Positions 1 to 11,305 of a stretch of 24,869 nucleotides of DNA are shown here, in pieces (position 1 is the stretch's first letter; each line of letters begins with the position of its first letter). A program made the translations under genes and the position numbers. The notes beneath the pieces are model-generated. The model did no database searches and was not told the origin of the DNA. It saw nothing but the letters and a program-made list of their open reading frames with translations. The stretch comes from Annulohypoxylon bovei var. microspora (lineage: Eukaryota; Ascomycota; Sordariomycetes; Xylariales; Hypoxylaceae), in the NCBI GenBank assembly GCA_022836615.1, contig MU405462.1:1-24869 (forward strand), given 5' to 3'.

Positions 1-713
1 ATTAATACATTTATAAATTTAAAATGTTTAATATATTTAACATTTAATAAAAAATTTATATAATAAATAAAATTATTATATATATTTATTTAAAAAAAGA
101 ATTTATATAATTAATACGTTTATATATGTAAAAATGTAACGGTTTTTATAAATAACGGTAAACTTATATTATATGGGGTTAAAAATAAGGTTATTTTCAT
201 TAATGAAAAAAAAAAAAAAGTAATAACTTTTCGTTTTTAAAGCTACGATATTTATGTTTAAAAATGTAAATTAAATTAATTAACGTGGAAACCCTTTTTA
301 TACGTGTTTTAATAATTTCCACGACCCATTTAAAGTTATTAATAATTTCATTATAAAAACCCACGCTTATCGCGTTTATAATTATAATATAAGCTCGCGT
401 TAATTTTTATTTTAATTAATTTTCCGAATCTTCGACCCGTAATAAAAAATCGATATAAATAATAAAAAAAAAATATAAAATTATATTATTTTAAATTTTA
501 CATTCCTTTTAATATTAAAAAAATTATAAATAAAATAAAACGATGTTATTTATAAAATAAAAAAAAATTAATTAAAATAAATTTAAAAAAACATGGTTTA
601 ATAATATATAAAAAAAATTAAAACATTATTTAAATATATTATAACGTTAAAATAAAGTGTTTATAAATTAAAGAAAATTAAATATATAATAAAAAAAATA
701 TTTTTAACATTTA
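1..713. other. Unassigned AT-rich, RIP-degraded DNA
   Basis: No gene or recognisable repeat end is visible here. The sequence is extremely AT-rich, and the few remaining C and G bases sit largely in CpG, as in RIP-mutated fungal repeats. It is the DNA that flanks the LTR end of the element starting at 719; if that element made a 5-bp target duplication, one copy would be TAATT at 714-718. The only local structure seen is a small inverted repeat at 284-323. It could be another degraded transposon, but I cannot assign it. Confidence 0.5.
284..323. repeat. Small perfect inverted repeat
   Basis: CGTGGAAA at 284-291 is mirrored by TTTCCACG at 316-323, giving an 8-bp stem with a 24-nt loop. It is one of the few GC-containing structures in this stretch. 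It may be chance or a remnant of a transposon end. Confidence 0.3.
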
Positions 714-780
714 TAATTTATTACGGCGAATAAGTTTTAAATCGGGATAAAATTTATATAATAATAAACCATATATTTTA

Positions 781-1537
781 TAAATAATATTAACCGCGTT
801 ATATATATGTCGTTAATTTACCGCGTTATATACGAGGTGTTATAAAGTATTTTAAATTTTATATAAATTATTATATAATTAAAAGTATTAATAATTTATA
901 AAATTTAATTAATTTAATTTACTTTTTTTATATATTCATTTATAATTTCTTTTAATTCCCCGTTTTTTACTTTTTTAATTTAAAATTTTATTTCTTTTAA
1001 TTATATAATTAAATAAATTTTAAAAAACGTTTTTAAATAATTTAAATTACATTTTTTATAAATAATTATATCATTAATAAATTAAATTAAAAAATAATTA
1101 CATATAAAATAAAAAAAATTACGTAAAAAGTAATTATATATAAAATAAAAAAAATTACGTAAAAAATATTATAAAATTATTTTAATTAAAAACTTTTAAA
1201 TGCATTTATTTTTTAATTTAATTTATTATTTATATAAATATTTTTATTAAATGTAATTAAAATTAATCGAAAATGCATTTTAAAGTTTATTTAATTATAT
1301 AATTATAAAAAATAAAACATAAAATTAAAAAAATGGAAAATAAAAAATTAAAATAAATTATAAATAAATATAAACGCGTGGATTTTTTTAATTTAATTAA
1401 AAGTGCGCGCGGAATAAACATAAAAAGTATATAAATTTATATATAAATTTATATAACGAGGAAAATATTTATAATGTTTAATTTATATATAACGCGGAAA
1501 CCTCGTAACATACATATAACGCGGTTAATATTATTTA
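781..1537. mobile_element. Foldback (palindromic) MITE-like element 'F', RIP-degraded
   Basis: Terminal inverted repeats begin TAAATAATATTAACCGCG at 781 and end with the complementary sequence at 1537. The 6-bp direct repeat ATTTTA flanks both sides (775-780 and 1538-1543). The surrounding DNA is a known LTR, so the insertion is independently bounded. The inverted similarity is not confined to the ends. The stretch around 940-1095 aligns, reversed, with about 1200-1350, so nearly the whole 757 bp is an imperfect palindrome around a central tandem repeat. It has no coding capacity. The family is unknown, and its ends do not match the other foldback element in this window. Confidence 0.7.
1096..1167. 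repeat. Two 36-bp tandem repeats at the centre of element F
   Basis: Units 1096-1131 and 1132-1167 are nearly identical. Each holds ATAAAATAAAAAAAATTACG followed by TAAAAA. They lie near the middle of the palindromic element at 781-1537, so they form its loop region. Confidence 0.75.
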
Positions 1538-4490
1538 ATTTTATTAACGAAAATATTTAAAATAAAAAAAAAAATAAAAAAAACCACGAAATAATTTCTT
1601 TTAAAAAGTTTTTATATATTAATTTTATAATTAAAACATTAATTAATTATTCCGTTAATATACTTTAAAAATAACGGTAATTAAACGCCGTTATATAATT
1701 TTTTTTTTAAAAAAAAATTCGGTTTATAAAAAAAATAAATTATTTATTAATACGTTTATAATTTATTCCTTTAATTTCTTTTTTTTTATAATAAATAAAT
1801 CGTTTTCATTTATTATTTTTAATATTTTATTTTTTATAACGGTTTTAATTTATTATTAAAGTTTAACCGAAAAATTAACGGTTTTAAAATATAAATTATA
1901 AAAGTTTTTTACTTTAATTAACGCGTTAAAAAAGTCTTTAAAAAGGTACCACATTAAATTAAAGTTATAATTTATTTAATTTACTTTATATTAAAACTTT
2001 TTTTTAAAAAATTTAAAGTTTAATATTTTAAATATTTCGTATTTTTATTTTTTATCGATTTCCATTAAAAGCGGGGGATTTATTATTTACTTTAAAATTA
2101 AATTATTTAAAGTTTTAATTAATTAATTTATATTTAAAATTTAATGGATTTTTATATTTAAAAATAAATCGATTTTAAAAATATTATAATAAAGTTCCGT
2201 TAATATTTTAAAAAAATTTATCATCGGGTAATTTAAATTATTATAAAAGTGGTTTATTTATTAATTACTTTTACGGATATATATTTAATTATTTATTATT
2301 TAATTTATTAATTATTTTTTTTATTAATTTATTCGTTTTAATAATTTTATATTAATAAAAGGTTTTTATAAACTTATTATATAATAAAAGTTCGGCGCTT
2401 TATTAATAATTAAATAACGATATAATTAAGCTTTTTTTAAAAGATTTTAAATTTATAAATACAAGTTTATTAATTAAAAATTATTTTTAAAATAAATTTT
2501 ATTTTTATTTTTATAAAAAAAAGCTTTATATTTAAATGTGGCTAAGTAATATACGCGAAATTTAAGCAAAATAACATTTTTAATTAATTATTTTAAAAAT
2601 AATTTATAAAAAGTTATAATTTTATTTAAATGAATTAATTAAGAATTTTTATTTAATCGTTAAATTACGGGTATTTTATTATTAATTTACGAAGGTTTAT
2701 TTTAATAAACTTAATTAATTTATTTAAAAAAATAATTATAAATTAAAAACCTTTATTAAATATAATTATTTTTAAATTTTTATAAATATATTAAACATAT
2801 TTATAATATAAGTTTATAAGTTATATAATAATATAAATTTTATATATAAATAATAAAAAAAGTTTTTTATTTAATTAATTAATAATTATTAAAATTAAAT
2901 TAAATTTTTTATAATTAAAAAATATAAATTTAAAATTTATTAAAATATATTATTATATTTATTTATTAATAAAAAACAATTAAAATAAATTTATTAATTT
3001 AATTTTAAAGTTTTAACTTTTTTAACATTATTTATAATAAATGTAATAATGGTTTATAAATGTTTTTATATTAAATTATAAATATTTTTTAATATTATTA
3101 CATATATTTTATTTCGATTTAAATATATTTAATTTAAAAAATAATAAAACTCATCGCATAATTTAATGTAAAACTTTTTATTATTTAAAATTATTAACTT
3201 TTTTTTTAAAAATAATAATTCATTTTATAAAACGTACTTATTTTTTCTTTTTTTAACTTATTTATATTACGCTTTTAATTTAATGGCATTTTAATTAATT
3301 ATTAAAATAACGTTAATTAATTTAATACTTTAAAGTAATTTTTCTTCGGAAACTTTTACCGCGGTTAAAATACATTAAAAATTAAAAAACGATAAATTTA
3401 TTAAAAGTTTATTAATTAAAGGTTATAAAGGATTTATTCCACCGTAAAATATTAAAAAAAATAATAAAATAACGGATTAATTATATTCTTTAATTATTTC
3501 TTAAATAATTAAATTAATTATTTTTTAAAATAAAATATTAATTATTATATTTTTTTTAAATAATAATATAATTTATAATTAAATTAAAATAAATATTTAT
3601 TTTAATTAATTTAATAAAAGTTTAATATTTTTTTAATAATAAAATATTATAATATTTAATGGTTTATAAATATATTAAATTTATTATTTAATAAAACGAA
3701 TATATGTTTTTAAAGTTTTATTATTATTATAATAATAAAAAACTTTTTATTATAAATGAAATAATTATATTTTAAAAAGGTTATTATTTTAAAAAAAAAA
3801 ACCATTAAATATTAATCCTTTAATTTATTTAATTATAAAAAAACTTTAAAAATTATTTTATTAAAAGTATTAATTTTTAATTTAATTTTTCGACTTTTAT
3901 AAAAATGCTTTAAAATTAAAAAAGTGGTTAAAGTTATTTTTAATATTTTAAATACCTTAATGTATTTATTAATTTAAATTTAATACGGAATAATAATAAA
4001 AAAATATAAAGGTTTTATAATTTAATTATATTTTAATATAAATTATTAATAAAAATTATAAAAACTTAAAAACGATTAAAATTTTTAAATTTAAATAAAT
4101 GTTTTTTAATTTTAAATTATTTTAATTTTATTTTAATTAATAATTATATTAAAAATAAAAATAATAAACTTTAAAAATTTAATTTTTATAATTAAAAATT
4201 TATTTTTTTAAATATTAACTTATAAATTAATGAAATGTAAATATTTTAATATTTATTATATATGGTATTCGTAAAGGAATGGATTTTTTAAATAAATTAA
4301 AATATTATTTATATATATTATATAAAAATCGTTAAAAAAAAAAACTTAATTAATATACTTTTAAAATGTATTAAATTTATTATTTAATTTAAAAAAAAAT
4401 ACATGATATTTATATAATTTAAAATAAATTTAAAAAATAATAAAATTTTTTAAAATAAAATTTATTTTATATAATGGAAAGTTTAATAAA

Positions 4491-5206
4491 GAGCAATGTT
4501 AAATCCGCTGTATGGATGTCGTGGGTTTCGTCCGCTGTATCAGGCCCGGCATTTATGGTACCTTTCCCCGCATACAAATCCCCATACAAACGCAGGTATC
4601 TTCAATGCCCACCCCGAGCGCCCTTCAATTGAACTTAGAAAAATCCACGCGCCCACACCCACCTACATACCTCCCTTTTCTCCCATTTCTCCCACTTCAA
4701 TCCCACGTCAAATTTTTTGTAATTACACCATTAGATAGATCTCGAAAAGGGCTTTCTATTGACCCTGGTTGCATGACTTCAAGATAGCTGTGTGGGTGGC
4801 AAATCGGGTTGAAAGCTGGTGCATCTAGAAGCTTTTACTTTGGTGGTCCCGCGATACCCTTCGCGTAGGCCTTCTTGCCCTACATACGATTATCTTCCAA
4901 CCTGATTTACCATTGATACAGCAAGTTTTAAATGATGCAACCTGTGCCATTCGAAAGCGCTTTTCGAGTTGTACATGACCTCGTAATTATTAGAAATTTG
5001 ACCCTGAATTGATGGGGGAGAAAGGGGAGAAAGGGCAGGGTGTATAGGTGGGTGCGGGGGAAAAGTAGGTTGAATTGATTGAATTTTCGTGGGTTGCTGG
5101 TACCTTCAATTGTATGGCGATTTGTATGGGACTTGAAGTACCTTTCGACACACCCCATACAGCGGACGAAACCCACGACATCCATACAGCGGATTTAACA
5201 TTGCTC
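4491..5206 (+). mobile_element. Foldback MITE, copy 1 (hAT-like 8-bp target duplication)
   Basis: A GC-normal island in mutated DNA. It starts GAGCAATGTTAAATCCGCTG and ends with the inverse complement. The 8-bp target duplication TTAATAAA lies at 4483-4490 and 5207-5214. Eight-bp duplications are typical of the hAT superfamily, though no transposase is present to confirm this. The 10-mer TCCGCTGTAT occurs twice in each terminus, as expected for subterminal transposase-binding motifs. The arms pair over most of their length (about 4491-4825 with 4885-5206), leaving a short core at 4833-4885. The short open frames inside are by-products of the palindrome, not genes. The host sequence can be checked: removing the insert and one duplication restores alignment to about 16580 of the related element. 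A second copy, inverted, is at 21873-22600. Confidence 0.88.
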
Positions 5207-5568
5207 TTAATAAATATTAAGTTTTATAAAGATTTTAATTTTAAAGATTTTTTTTAATATTTCGTTAATTAAAAGGAAAAAGTAACGATTTTTTTTAATG
5301 CGGGCGTTTAATTTTTAATAATTAATATAAAATTTTAAATTATTTTTTTATTTTTTTATAAAAAAAATAAAAAATTCATATTTAATTACATTAAATACGA
5401 TTTATTTTTTACGTAAATAATTTAATAAATATTCTTTTAAAGTTTATAAATATTCCGTATTTATATTATAAAAAAAATGTAATTTAATGGAATTAACGTT
5501 TTTTTTTAAATTTATTTTATTTATTCGAAAAACATTATTACGTTTAAATTCGAAAATTTAAAGATTAC

Positions 5569-5603
5569 GTAAATAATTAATAAGGTAATTAATAAGGTAA
5601 TTG
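5569..5603. repeat. Subterminal GATAAGGTAATT repeats of TIR-B, left of the gypsy insert
   Basis: Three mutated units read AATTAATAAGGT, AATTAATAAGGT and AATTG, the last ending at the gypsy insertion point. The same array is intact at 24818-24869 and continues right of the gypsy at 11306. Repeats this close to a TIR are candidate transposase-binding sites. Confidence 0.75.
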
Positions 5604-5820
5604 TGTGCGTCCGAGCTTTTTAATCGTATAAAATATTATTTATATATAATAAACATTATTTTATATTAATAAAAGTAAATTTATATAATTAATTATTAAT
5701 TAATTTAAGTTTTATAATTAATTAAATTTACACGCGATTTAAGGTTATTTTAATAATTTACGCTTATTATTATAAGTGATTTAAACATTATTATAAAAAC
5801 TTTTAAATCGAAGATTTATA
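5604..5820 (-). repeat. Gypsy LTR, left copy (3' LTR of the element)
   Basis: 217 bp, same length as 11089-11305. Its outer end keeps TGTGCGTCCGAG, whereas the right copy has TATACGTTTAAA there. Its inner end is mutated (GATTTATA where the right copy has GATCCACA). The two copies were thus mutated in opposite parts. Confidence 0.92.
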
Positions 5821-5838
5821 TTATTTTTTTCCTCCATT
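5821..5838 (-). promoter_or_regulatory. Polypurine tract of the gypsy element
   Basis: On the minus strand this reads AATGGAGGAAAAAAATAA directly before the 3' LTR. It is the position and composition expected of the primer for plus-strand DNA synthesis, and it fixes the orientation of the element. Confidence 0.75.
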
Positions 5839-8800
5839 ATAATTATTCGTAATTATTATAAATGTAATCCTTTTTATAACCGCCGTTAATTTTATTTAAA
5901 CATTCGTTTATTTATATATTATAAGTTTTATATAAAATAACCGTCGTTTATATACGCCGGGAATAAATTATTACCATTATATTTATTAAAAAACATTAAC
6001 CTTTTTAAATTATATAATTAATAAATATTACTTTAATAATAACGGTAAATTTTTCATAAATCGTCGTAATACGGCTTATATTTATTTACCCGTTACCGTA
6101 CTTTTAACATTTAATCTTTAAAAACGTAAATATATATTAAACTTTTTTTTTCTTATAAATACACTTTTATTTATTTTTAAAATACTTTTATACCATTATA
6201 ATAATTATAAATTATAAAAGTTTCATGTTATATTATTAATTGCTTTTAAATTACGGCTTTTTTTTTTTTAATTAATTCGTAAATATATTTAACGTATTTA
6301 ATAAGTAATTAATCTTAAAAAAGTTACGTATTAAATATTAAAAAAAAATTATTATAACCGTTAAGTTTAATAATACGGTTATAAATAATTAAAGCTCGTT
6401 AAAATAAATTAAATAAATTTATAATTATAAGATTCGTTTAATATTTTTAAAACATAATCTTTTTTAAATCACCATTAACTTTTTTTACTTTACCATTACT
6501 TTTAAAGTATAAAAAAATAATTAATTTCACGATAAAACCATATTATTAAATTTAATTCATAACTTCGTAACCGACGAAATTTTAAGTATTATTAAATATC
6601 CATTCCCGTAAATAATTAAACGTTTCTCCGATCTTTATAAATAATAAAATATAATTAACGAATTTCGTTAATAATACCACTTTAATTTCCATTTAATTAA
6701 TAACATATTTAATTACCATTAATATCGCCGTTTATTTTAAGAACATATAATCGATTATTTAACGCATAAACGATATTAAAAAGTATATCGGTTATAAATT
6801 CGGTAATAACGTATTTAATTTTTTTATTAATTAATAAAAAAAACATTTAATTATAATTTAATATATTATTAACGTTATTTTAAAATGTTAAAATAATTTT
6901 ATTATTTCTTTAAATATTACTTTAACCGTAACGTATTTTTAATTATAATATATACTTATTAATTAATAAATTATATTATTATATTTTAATATAAATTATA
7001 TATTCGTTACATTAATTACCGTTCCCGCCGTATATAAAGAATTTTTAAATGCTTTAATATATTTTAAAATCTTATATAATTAATTTTAATGTTTAACGAA
7101 ATATTTTTTTATTTTTTTTTTTATTGCCGTTAAAAGGTCCGTTCTTTATAATAAATGCTTATAAATCGTTTAAAAGTTTAATTAATTAAGTTTATAAAAG
7201 TATTAAATAAATTTCGTTATTATTTCGTTTTCGTTAATTAATAAAACTTTATTAATTAAGTTCGAATTAAAAAGTTTAAATAAATAATTTATTAATACGT
7301 AAGTTTTATTAAAATAATAAATAATCCGTATACCATAATATTTAATAATATTTAAAAAACGTATAATTTTAATAAATTATTTAATTTTAATATTAATTAA
7401 CTTAAGCGATTTATAATTTATAACCATTGTAATTTTTCCTTTTTTTATTTAATAATATTAATATTATAATAATAATATAATTTTTAATAATTTTTTTTCT
7501 TAAATTAAATAACGTATTTACGTATTCGTAAGCTTTTTAAAAAAATAAACCATTAAATATAAAACGTTTTAATTATCGTAAAAATATGGTTAAAATAAAA
7601 TTACTTTAATATATAATTTATTAACGTTTAATTCGATTATTAAAAGTAATTTTTAATCGAATCGTTATATTATTAACATGGTGGTAATTAAATCACGAAT
7701 CTTTTTTTATGTTATTATCGTTTCCGCGTTTAACTTAATAAATTCACTTTTAGGTCCACCCGTAAAGGTTATTAATAAGATTATTATTATCGAATAATCT
7801 TTTATTAAATATTTAAAATAATTTATTACGTTAATAAACGTTTTAATTTATATAATCGTTTTAAATTTAAGGTAATTTTTAATTATTACCACCTTAATTA
7901 AGTTTACTTTAATGTTAACTTTAAAAATGATAAAGCCGAAAAAAACTTTTTTTTTAACGAAAAGCTAAAACTTAAAGGTGTTAATAATTATGCCGTATGC
8001 CGCGAAACGTTTAAAAACCATTAAAAGTCGTTCATATAATTACTTTTTCGTATCGGTTTATATTATTATATTATTTAACAATCCAGTTAATTATTTAATA
8101 AAAGGAACCATAATTTCTTTTATAAATATTTAAAACGTTATTAAAGCGTTTATTAAACCGAATAACATTACCATCCATTCGTATATTCCGAATAAGGTTA
8201 CGAAAGCCATTTTTTCGCGGTAAAATCCATATATAAATATATGTTAAAACCCGTCCTTTAAATCGATAAAAGCGTACCATTTATAATTTAATGTTTTTTA
8301 AATTTAATCCATGGCATTAAGTAACGGATGCGCGTTTTTTTTTATACGTTTATTAACTTTTCGATAATCGTAATAAAAACGTTAAATTACATTTAAATTT
8401 ATTTTACTTAATATAACCGTTTAACCGGATGTTTTTTTAAAGGTAAACAACGATGGTAAAATTTAAGGACTTTTATTTTTTCGAATAATTTTTTTTTTAT
8501 ATTTTTTAACGAATTCACGTAACGTTTATTTTTGCCGTAAATTGTATTTTTTCGAAGGAAGTTTTATAAATGAAAAATCATTTATATTAATATAATGTTA
8601 TATTTTCGTGATTATATTTATTCGTCGTTTTTTTTCGTCGAAAAATTTAAATATTTTATTAACGTAAATGTTTAAATAAACGTTAATCATATTATTTATA
8701 ATTAATATATCTTTATATTATCGTAATTTAAACTTATAAAAAACGTTAAAAATTAATTTTTATACGTAATTAATTAATATTTTATTAATTAATTCCAAAG

Positions 8801-11088
8801 TAAGTTTTTTTTCGTATTTTTATAATACGATGGTTTTTTCGTTTATTTCGTTTTTACATTAAATTTCCCATTTATAAAATACATTTTTTTTAAATGTAAA
8901 ATTTCCCGGGAACGTTTTATTTAAAACGATTCCCGTTAACACCGTAAATAAAGCGTTATATTTATTTTTAATTTTAAACCTTGCCGTGATAATAATATTT
9001 TTCGTTATACGTGGCTTTAAACCGTTTATTTTTATTATAATAAATGGTCGCTTCGTTTCGTATTTTTATAAATTTTTTATTAAAAATTATAAAACGTAAT
9101 AAACCGCGTAATTATAATCGAAAAAAGTTGTGAAATATTTTTCATCGTTTAATTTAATTATAAAAAAGTTATATTACTTTTTATATCTTTTTTTAATTAA
9201 CTTATTTTTATGTAATGGTGGTTTAAAACCGTTGTTTATTTCCATTAAATAAACACGGTTATTTTAATTTTCGTTACCGAAGTTATTAAATAAATTAATA
9301 AACTTTAAATCGATATTTAATTTAATTAACGCTTTTATTAAATTTTATTAATCTTGTTTTTTATTTTCGTTTTTTACGAAGTAAATTCGTTTATTATCAC
9401 TTTTGTTTTTCCATTTATCGTAAATATTTCGGATTTTTTTTCCGAATTTTTAACGATCGTTATTATTTTTTTTAAATAAGATGTTTTTTAACGTGACTTT
9501 TTCGGATTTCGTTAAATATGTCGAAGTTTTTCGAAAAAAACGTGGTTTTTAAATATAATCTTTTATTTAATAACCTTTTTTATTATAATTAAAACATTTA
9601 TTATTAAATATTTTTATTATAAATCCGCTTTCTTTTTTAATTAAATTAACCTATCGATTATTTTATTTAAAATCCGATATTATCGCTTATTATGCCGCCA
9701 TTAACATTATTTTCGTTAAATTTTAAGGTTTTAATTAAATTACGCCCGGTTAAATTATCGTTACTTTTAAAATTCGCAAGTTATAAAAAAGCGCCGTTAT
9801 ACCGTAAAATGTAATAATTATTATAAATGTATTATATATTTTACTTTCGATTAATATTTAAATAATTAAAACCGTTCGCCGTATTATTTTTTCCATTATT
9901 TAAATTATATTTAAAAAATTAATTTAATCGTAAAGTAATAACCATACGTTCGGTGCGTAAATACGTAATAAATTAATTAATATTTCACAATTTTAATACA
10001 AGTTTTTAATACGTACGAAAAACTTATAAAAAACTTCTCGTATTTTTTTCATGAAATTCACGAAACTTTCATTTTATTACGATAATAAAATTATAAATAT
10101 AATAAATAAGTTATAAAACACGTAATACTTTTTTAACATTTAAAATATTATTTTTAAAAATGTAATTTAAATCGGTTTTCACGTTCGCACGTAAATTATT
10201 ATTTATTAAAAATCACCCGATAACTTTATAAAAATTTTCATGGTTTATAAAAAATAAAATATTAAAGTTATTTTTAATTTATTTTATATTTCGTTAAATT
10301 TATTTAAAACGGTATAATCCGTTTATATTAATTTTAACGATAAAAGTATTATTATTTTTTTATTTTTTTTACATTTAAAAAACTTATATGCTTCGGTAAA
10401 TAATATAATTTCCGATTAAATTTATTTAACTTTTCTTTTTTAATTAATTTAAACCTCGTTTAAAATGTTAATTTTTTAAAAATTAAATTTTCCGTTAAAA
10501 AAACGTTTATTTAACGTGCGATTTTTAAATTATTTTAAGTATAAAAACGATTATAAATTAAAATCATGTTATTTAATATAATAAATATTTAAAAACTCGT
10601 TTAAATTATATAATAATAAGTTTAACGATTTAATTTAATTTTAATCCGATATTAAATTTTCATTAATGTAATATTAATGCGGTTAAACCGTTTTCGTTAT
10701 CGTTATAATTACCGTAAAATTCGTTATTAAATTAAATATATATTTAAATTAATTATTTATATTTTTATTTAAATTTTCGTTGATTTTTACTTAATTAAAA
10801 ACCAATAATTTAAACCATAAATAAATTTAATAAATTAAATTATTATAATTTTTTTAAAAATTAATAAAACCGATAATATCGAAGATTTTAATAACGTTAA
10901 AAACGTTTATTATTATTTTATTTTTACCTTTAATTTTATTTTTAATTTTATTAATTAACTCGTTAAATAAATCAAAGCTTTTAAATATAATTTAAAAAAT
11001 TAATATAAAAGATGTAAAAATGTAAAAAAAAGGTATAAAAATAAATTAAATTTACGTTATTAACGTTTTATTTATATAAATAATTATT
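5839..11088 (-). pseudogene. Degraded gag-pol region of the gypsy element
   Basis: This is the interior of the 5.7-kb element between the LTRs, transcribed right to left. Only the reverse transcriptase at 8061-8276 is recognisable. By the usual gypsy order, gag and protease should lie between 8300 and 11088, and RNase H and integrase between 5839 and 8060. All frames carry many TAA/TAG/TGA stops. Residual C and G are mostly in CpG. I did not find a convincing primer-binding site next to 11088, probably because it is mutated. Confidence 0.7.
8061..8276 (-). pseudogene. Ty3/gypsy reverse transcriptase fragment
   Basis: Reading the minus strand from 8276 downward gives YAFIDLKDGF, a stop, then MAFVTLFGIYEWMVMLFGL. 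This matches the gypsy reverse-transcriptase palm: the segment with the first catalytic Asp (F-x-D-L-K-x-G) and the segment normally ending M-P-F-G-L-T-N-A-P. About 8061-8078 reads LNNIII, the mutated form of the Y/L-D-D-I-I catalytic box with both Asp codons changed GAT to AAT. Stops stand where Trp (TGG) or Gln (CAG/CAA) would be expected, as RIP produces. The enzyme would copy element RNA into DNA inside the virus-like particle. This copy cannot encode it. The gypsy assignment is firm for this block. Confidence 0.88.
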
Positions 11089-11305
11089 TATACGTTTAAA
11101 CTTTTTAATCGTATAAAATATCGTTTATATATAATAAACATTATTTTATATTAATAAAAATAAACTCGTATAATTAATTATTAATTAATTTAAGTTTTAT
11201 AATTAATTAAATTTACACACGATTTAAAATTATCTTAGTAACTTACGCTTGCCACCGCAGGTGGTCCAAGCGTTGCTGCGGAAACCCTCAGATCGGGGAT
11301 CCACA
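11089..11305 (-). repeat. Gypsy LTR, right copy (5' LTR), partly unmutated
   Basis: 217 bp. From 11089 to about 11235 it is AT-rich and mutated. From about 11240 to 11305 it is GC-normal, with GCCACCGCAGG and GATCCACA intact. Against the left copy every difference seen in this last stretch is C-to-T or G-to-A in the left copy. The change from mutated to unmutated occurs inside the LTR, not at its end. Confidence 0.92.

Larger units (their letters stand above)
719..1695 (-). repeat. LTR of copy E, split by a foldback element
   Basis: Read on the minus strand, the LTR runs from 1695 (TATAACGGCG, the mutated form of TGTAACGGCG at 13251) to 1544 and resumes at 780 down to 719, ending ...GCCGTAATA like the LTR at 13251-13466. 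Without the insertion it is about 214 bp, against 216 bp for the intact copies. The interruption falls within the stretch corresponding to TTAATAAAATACATAATC of the other LTRs. That comparison defines the inserted element's ends. Confidence 0.8.
719..5518 (-). mobile_element. LTR retroelement copy 'E', A family, reverse orientation, truncated and interrupted
   Basis: The reverse complement of this region matches the complete element at 13251-19598. For example, the block around 3380-3480 matches about 17600-17700, 5215-5290 matches about 16495-16575, and 5430-5518 matches about 16268-16350. Its LTR (719-1695, split) corresponds to the LTR at 19383-19598. The copy covers only the part equivalent to about 16266-19598. 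The remaining 3 kb and the other LTR are absent where TIR-B begins at 5519. Almost every difference from the 13251-19598 copy is a C/T or G/A transition, with E the more mutated. Two insertions break it: a foldback element at 781-1537 and a MITE at 4491-5206. Reading frames are closed by stops. Superfamily and coding strand were not resolved. Confidence 0.85.
5604..11305 (-). mobile_element. Complete Ty3/gypsy LTR retrotransposon, RIP-inactivated ('G')
   Basis: Two 217-bp direct repeats (5604-5820 and 11089-11305) start TGTGCG and end CCACA. They differ almost entirely by C/T and G/A transitions. ATTG flanks both sides (5600-5603 and 11306-11309), a 4-bp duplication, or 5 bp if the LTR is one base shorter. 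The coding strand is minus: a reverse-transcriptase block is legible at 8061-8276, and a purine tract lies next to the LTR at 5821-5838. The 5' LTR is therefore the right one. The total of 5,702 bp is typical of fungal gypsy elements. Gag, protease, RNase H and integrase must lie in 5839-8060 and 8277-11088, but stops and substitutions prevent a sure assignment. It is inserted in the short repeats of TIR-B. Confidence 0.92.

Noticed and set aside
785..1533. TAATATTA as an 8-bp target duplication of element F
   Set aside because: The octamer is palindromic, and comparison with intact LTRs shows it belongs to the inserted sequence. The flanking direct repeat is ATTTTA.
4496..4787. Open frames of 80-91 codons in the first MITE
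   Set aside because: They start in the inverted repeat, recur in mirrored form at the other end and in the second copy, and overlap in several frames. They are consequences of GC-normal palindromic DNA.
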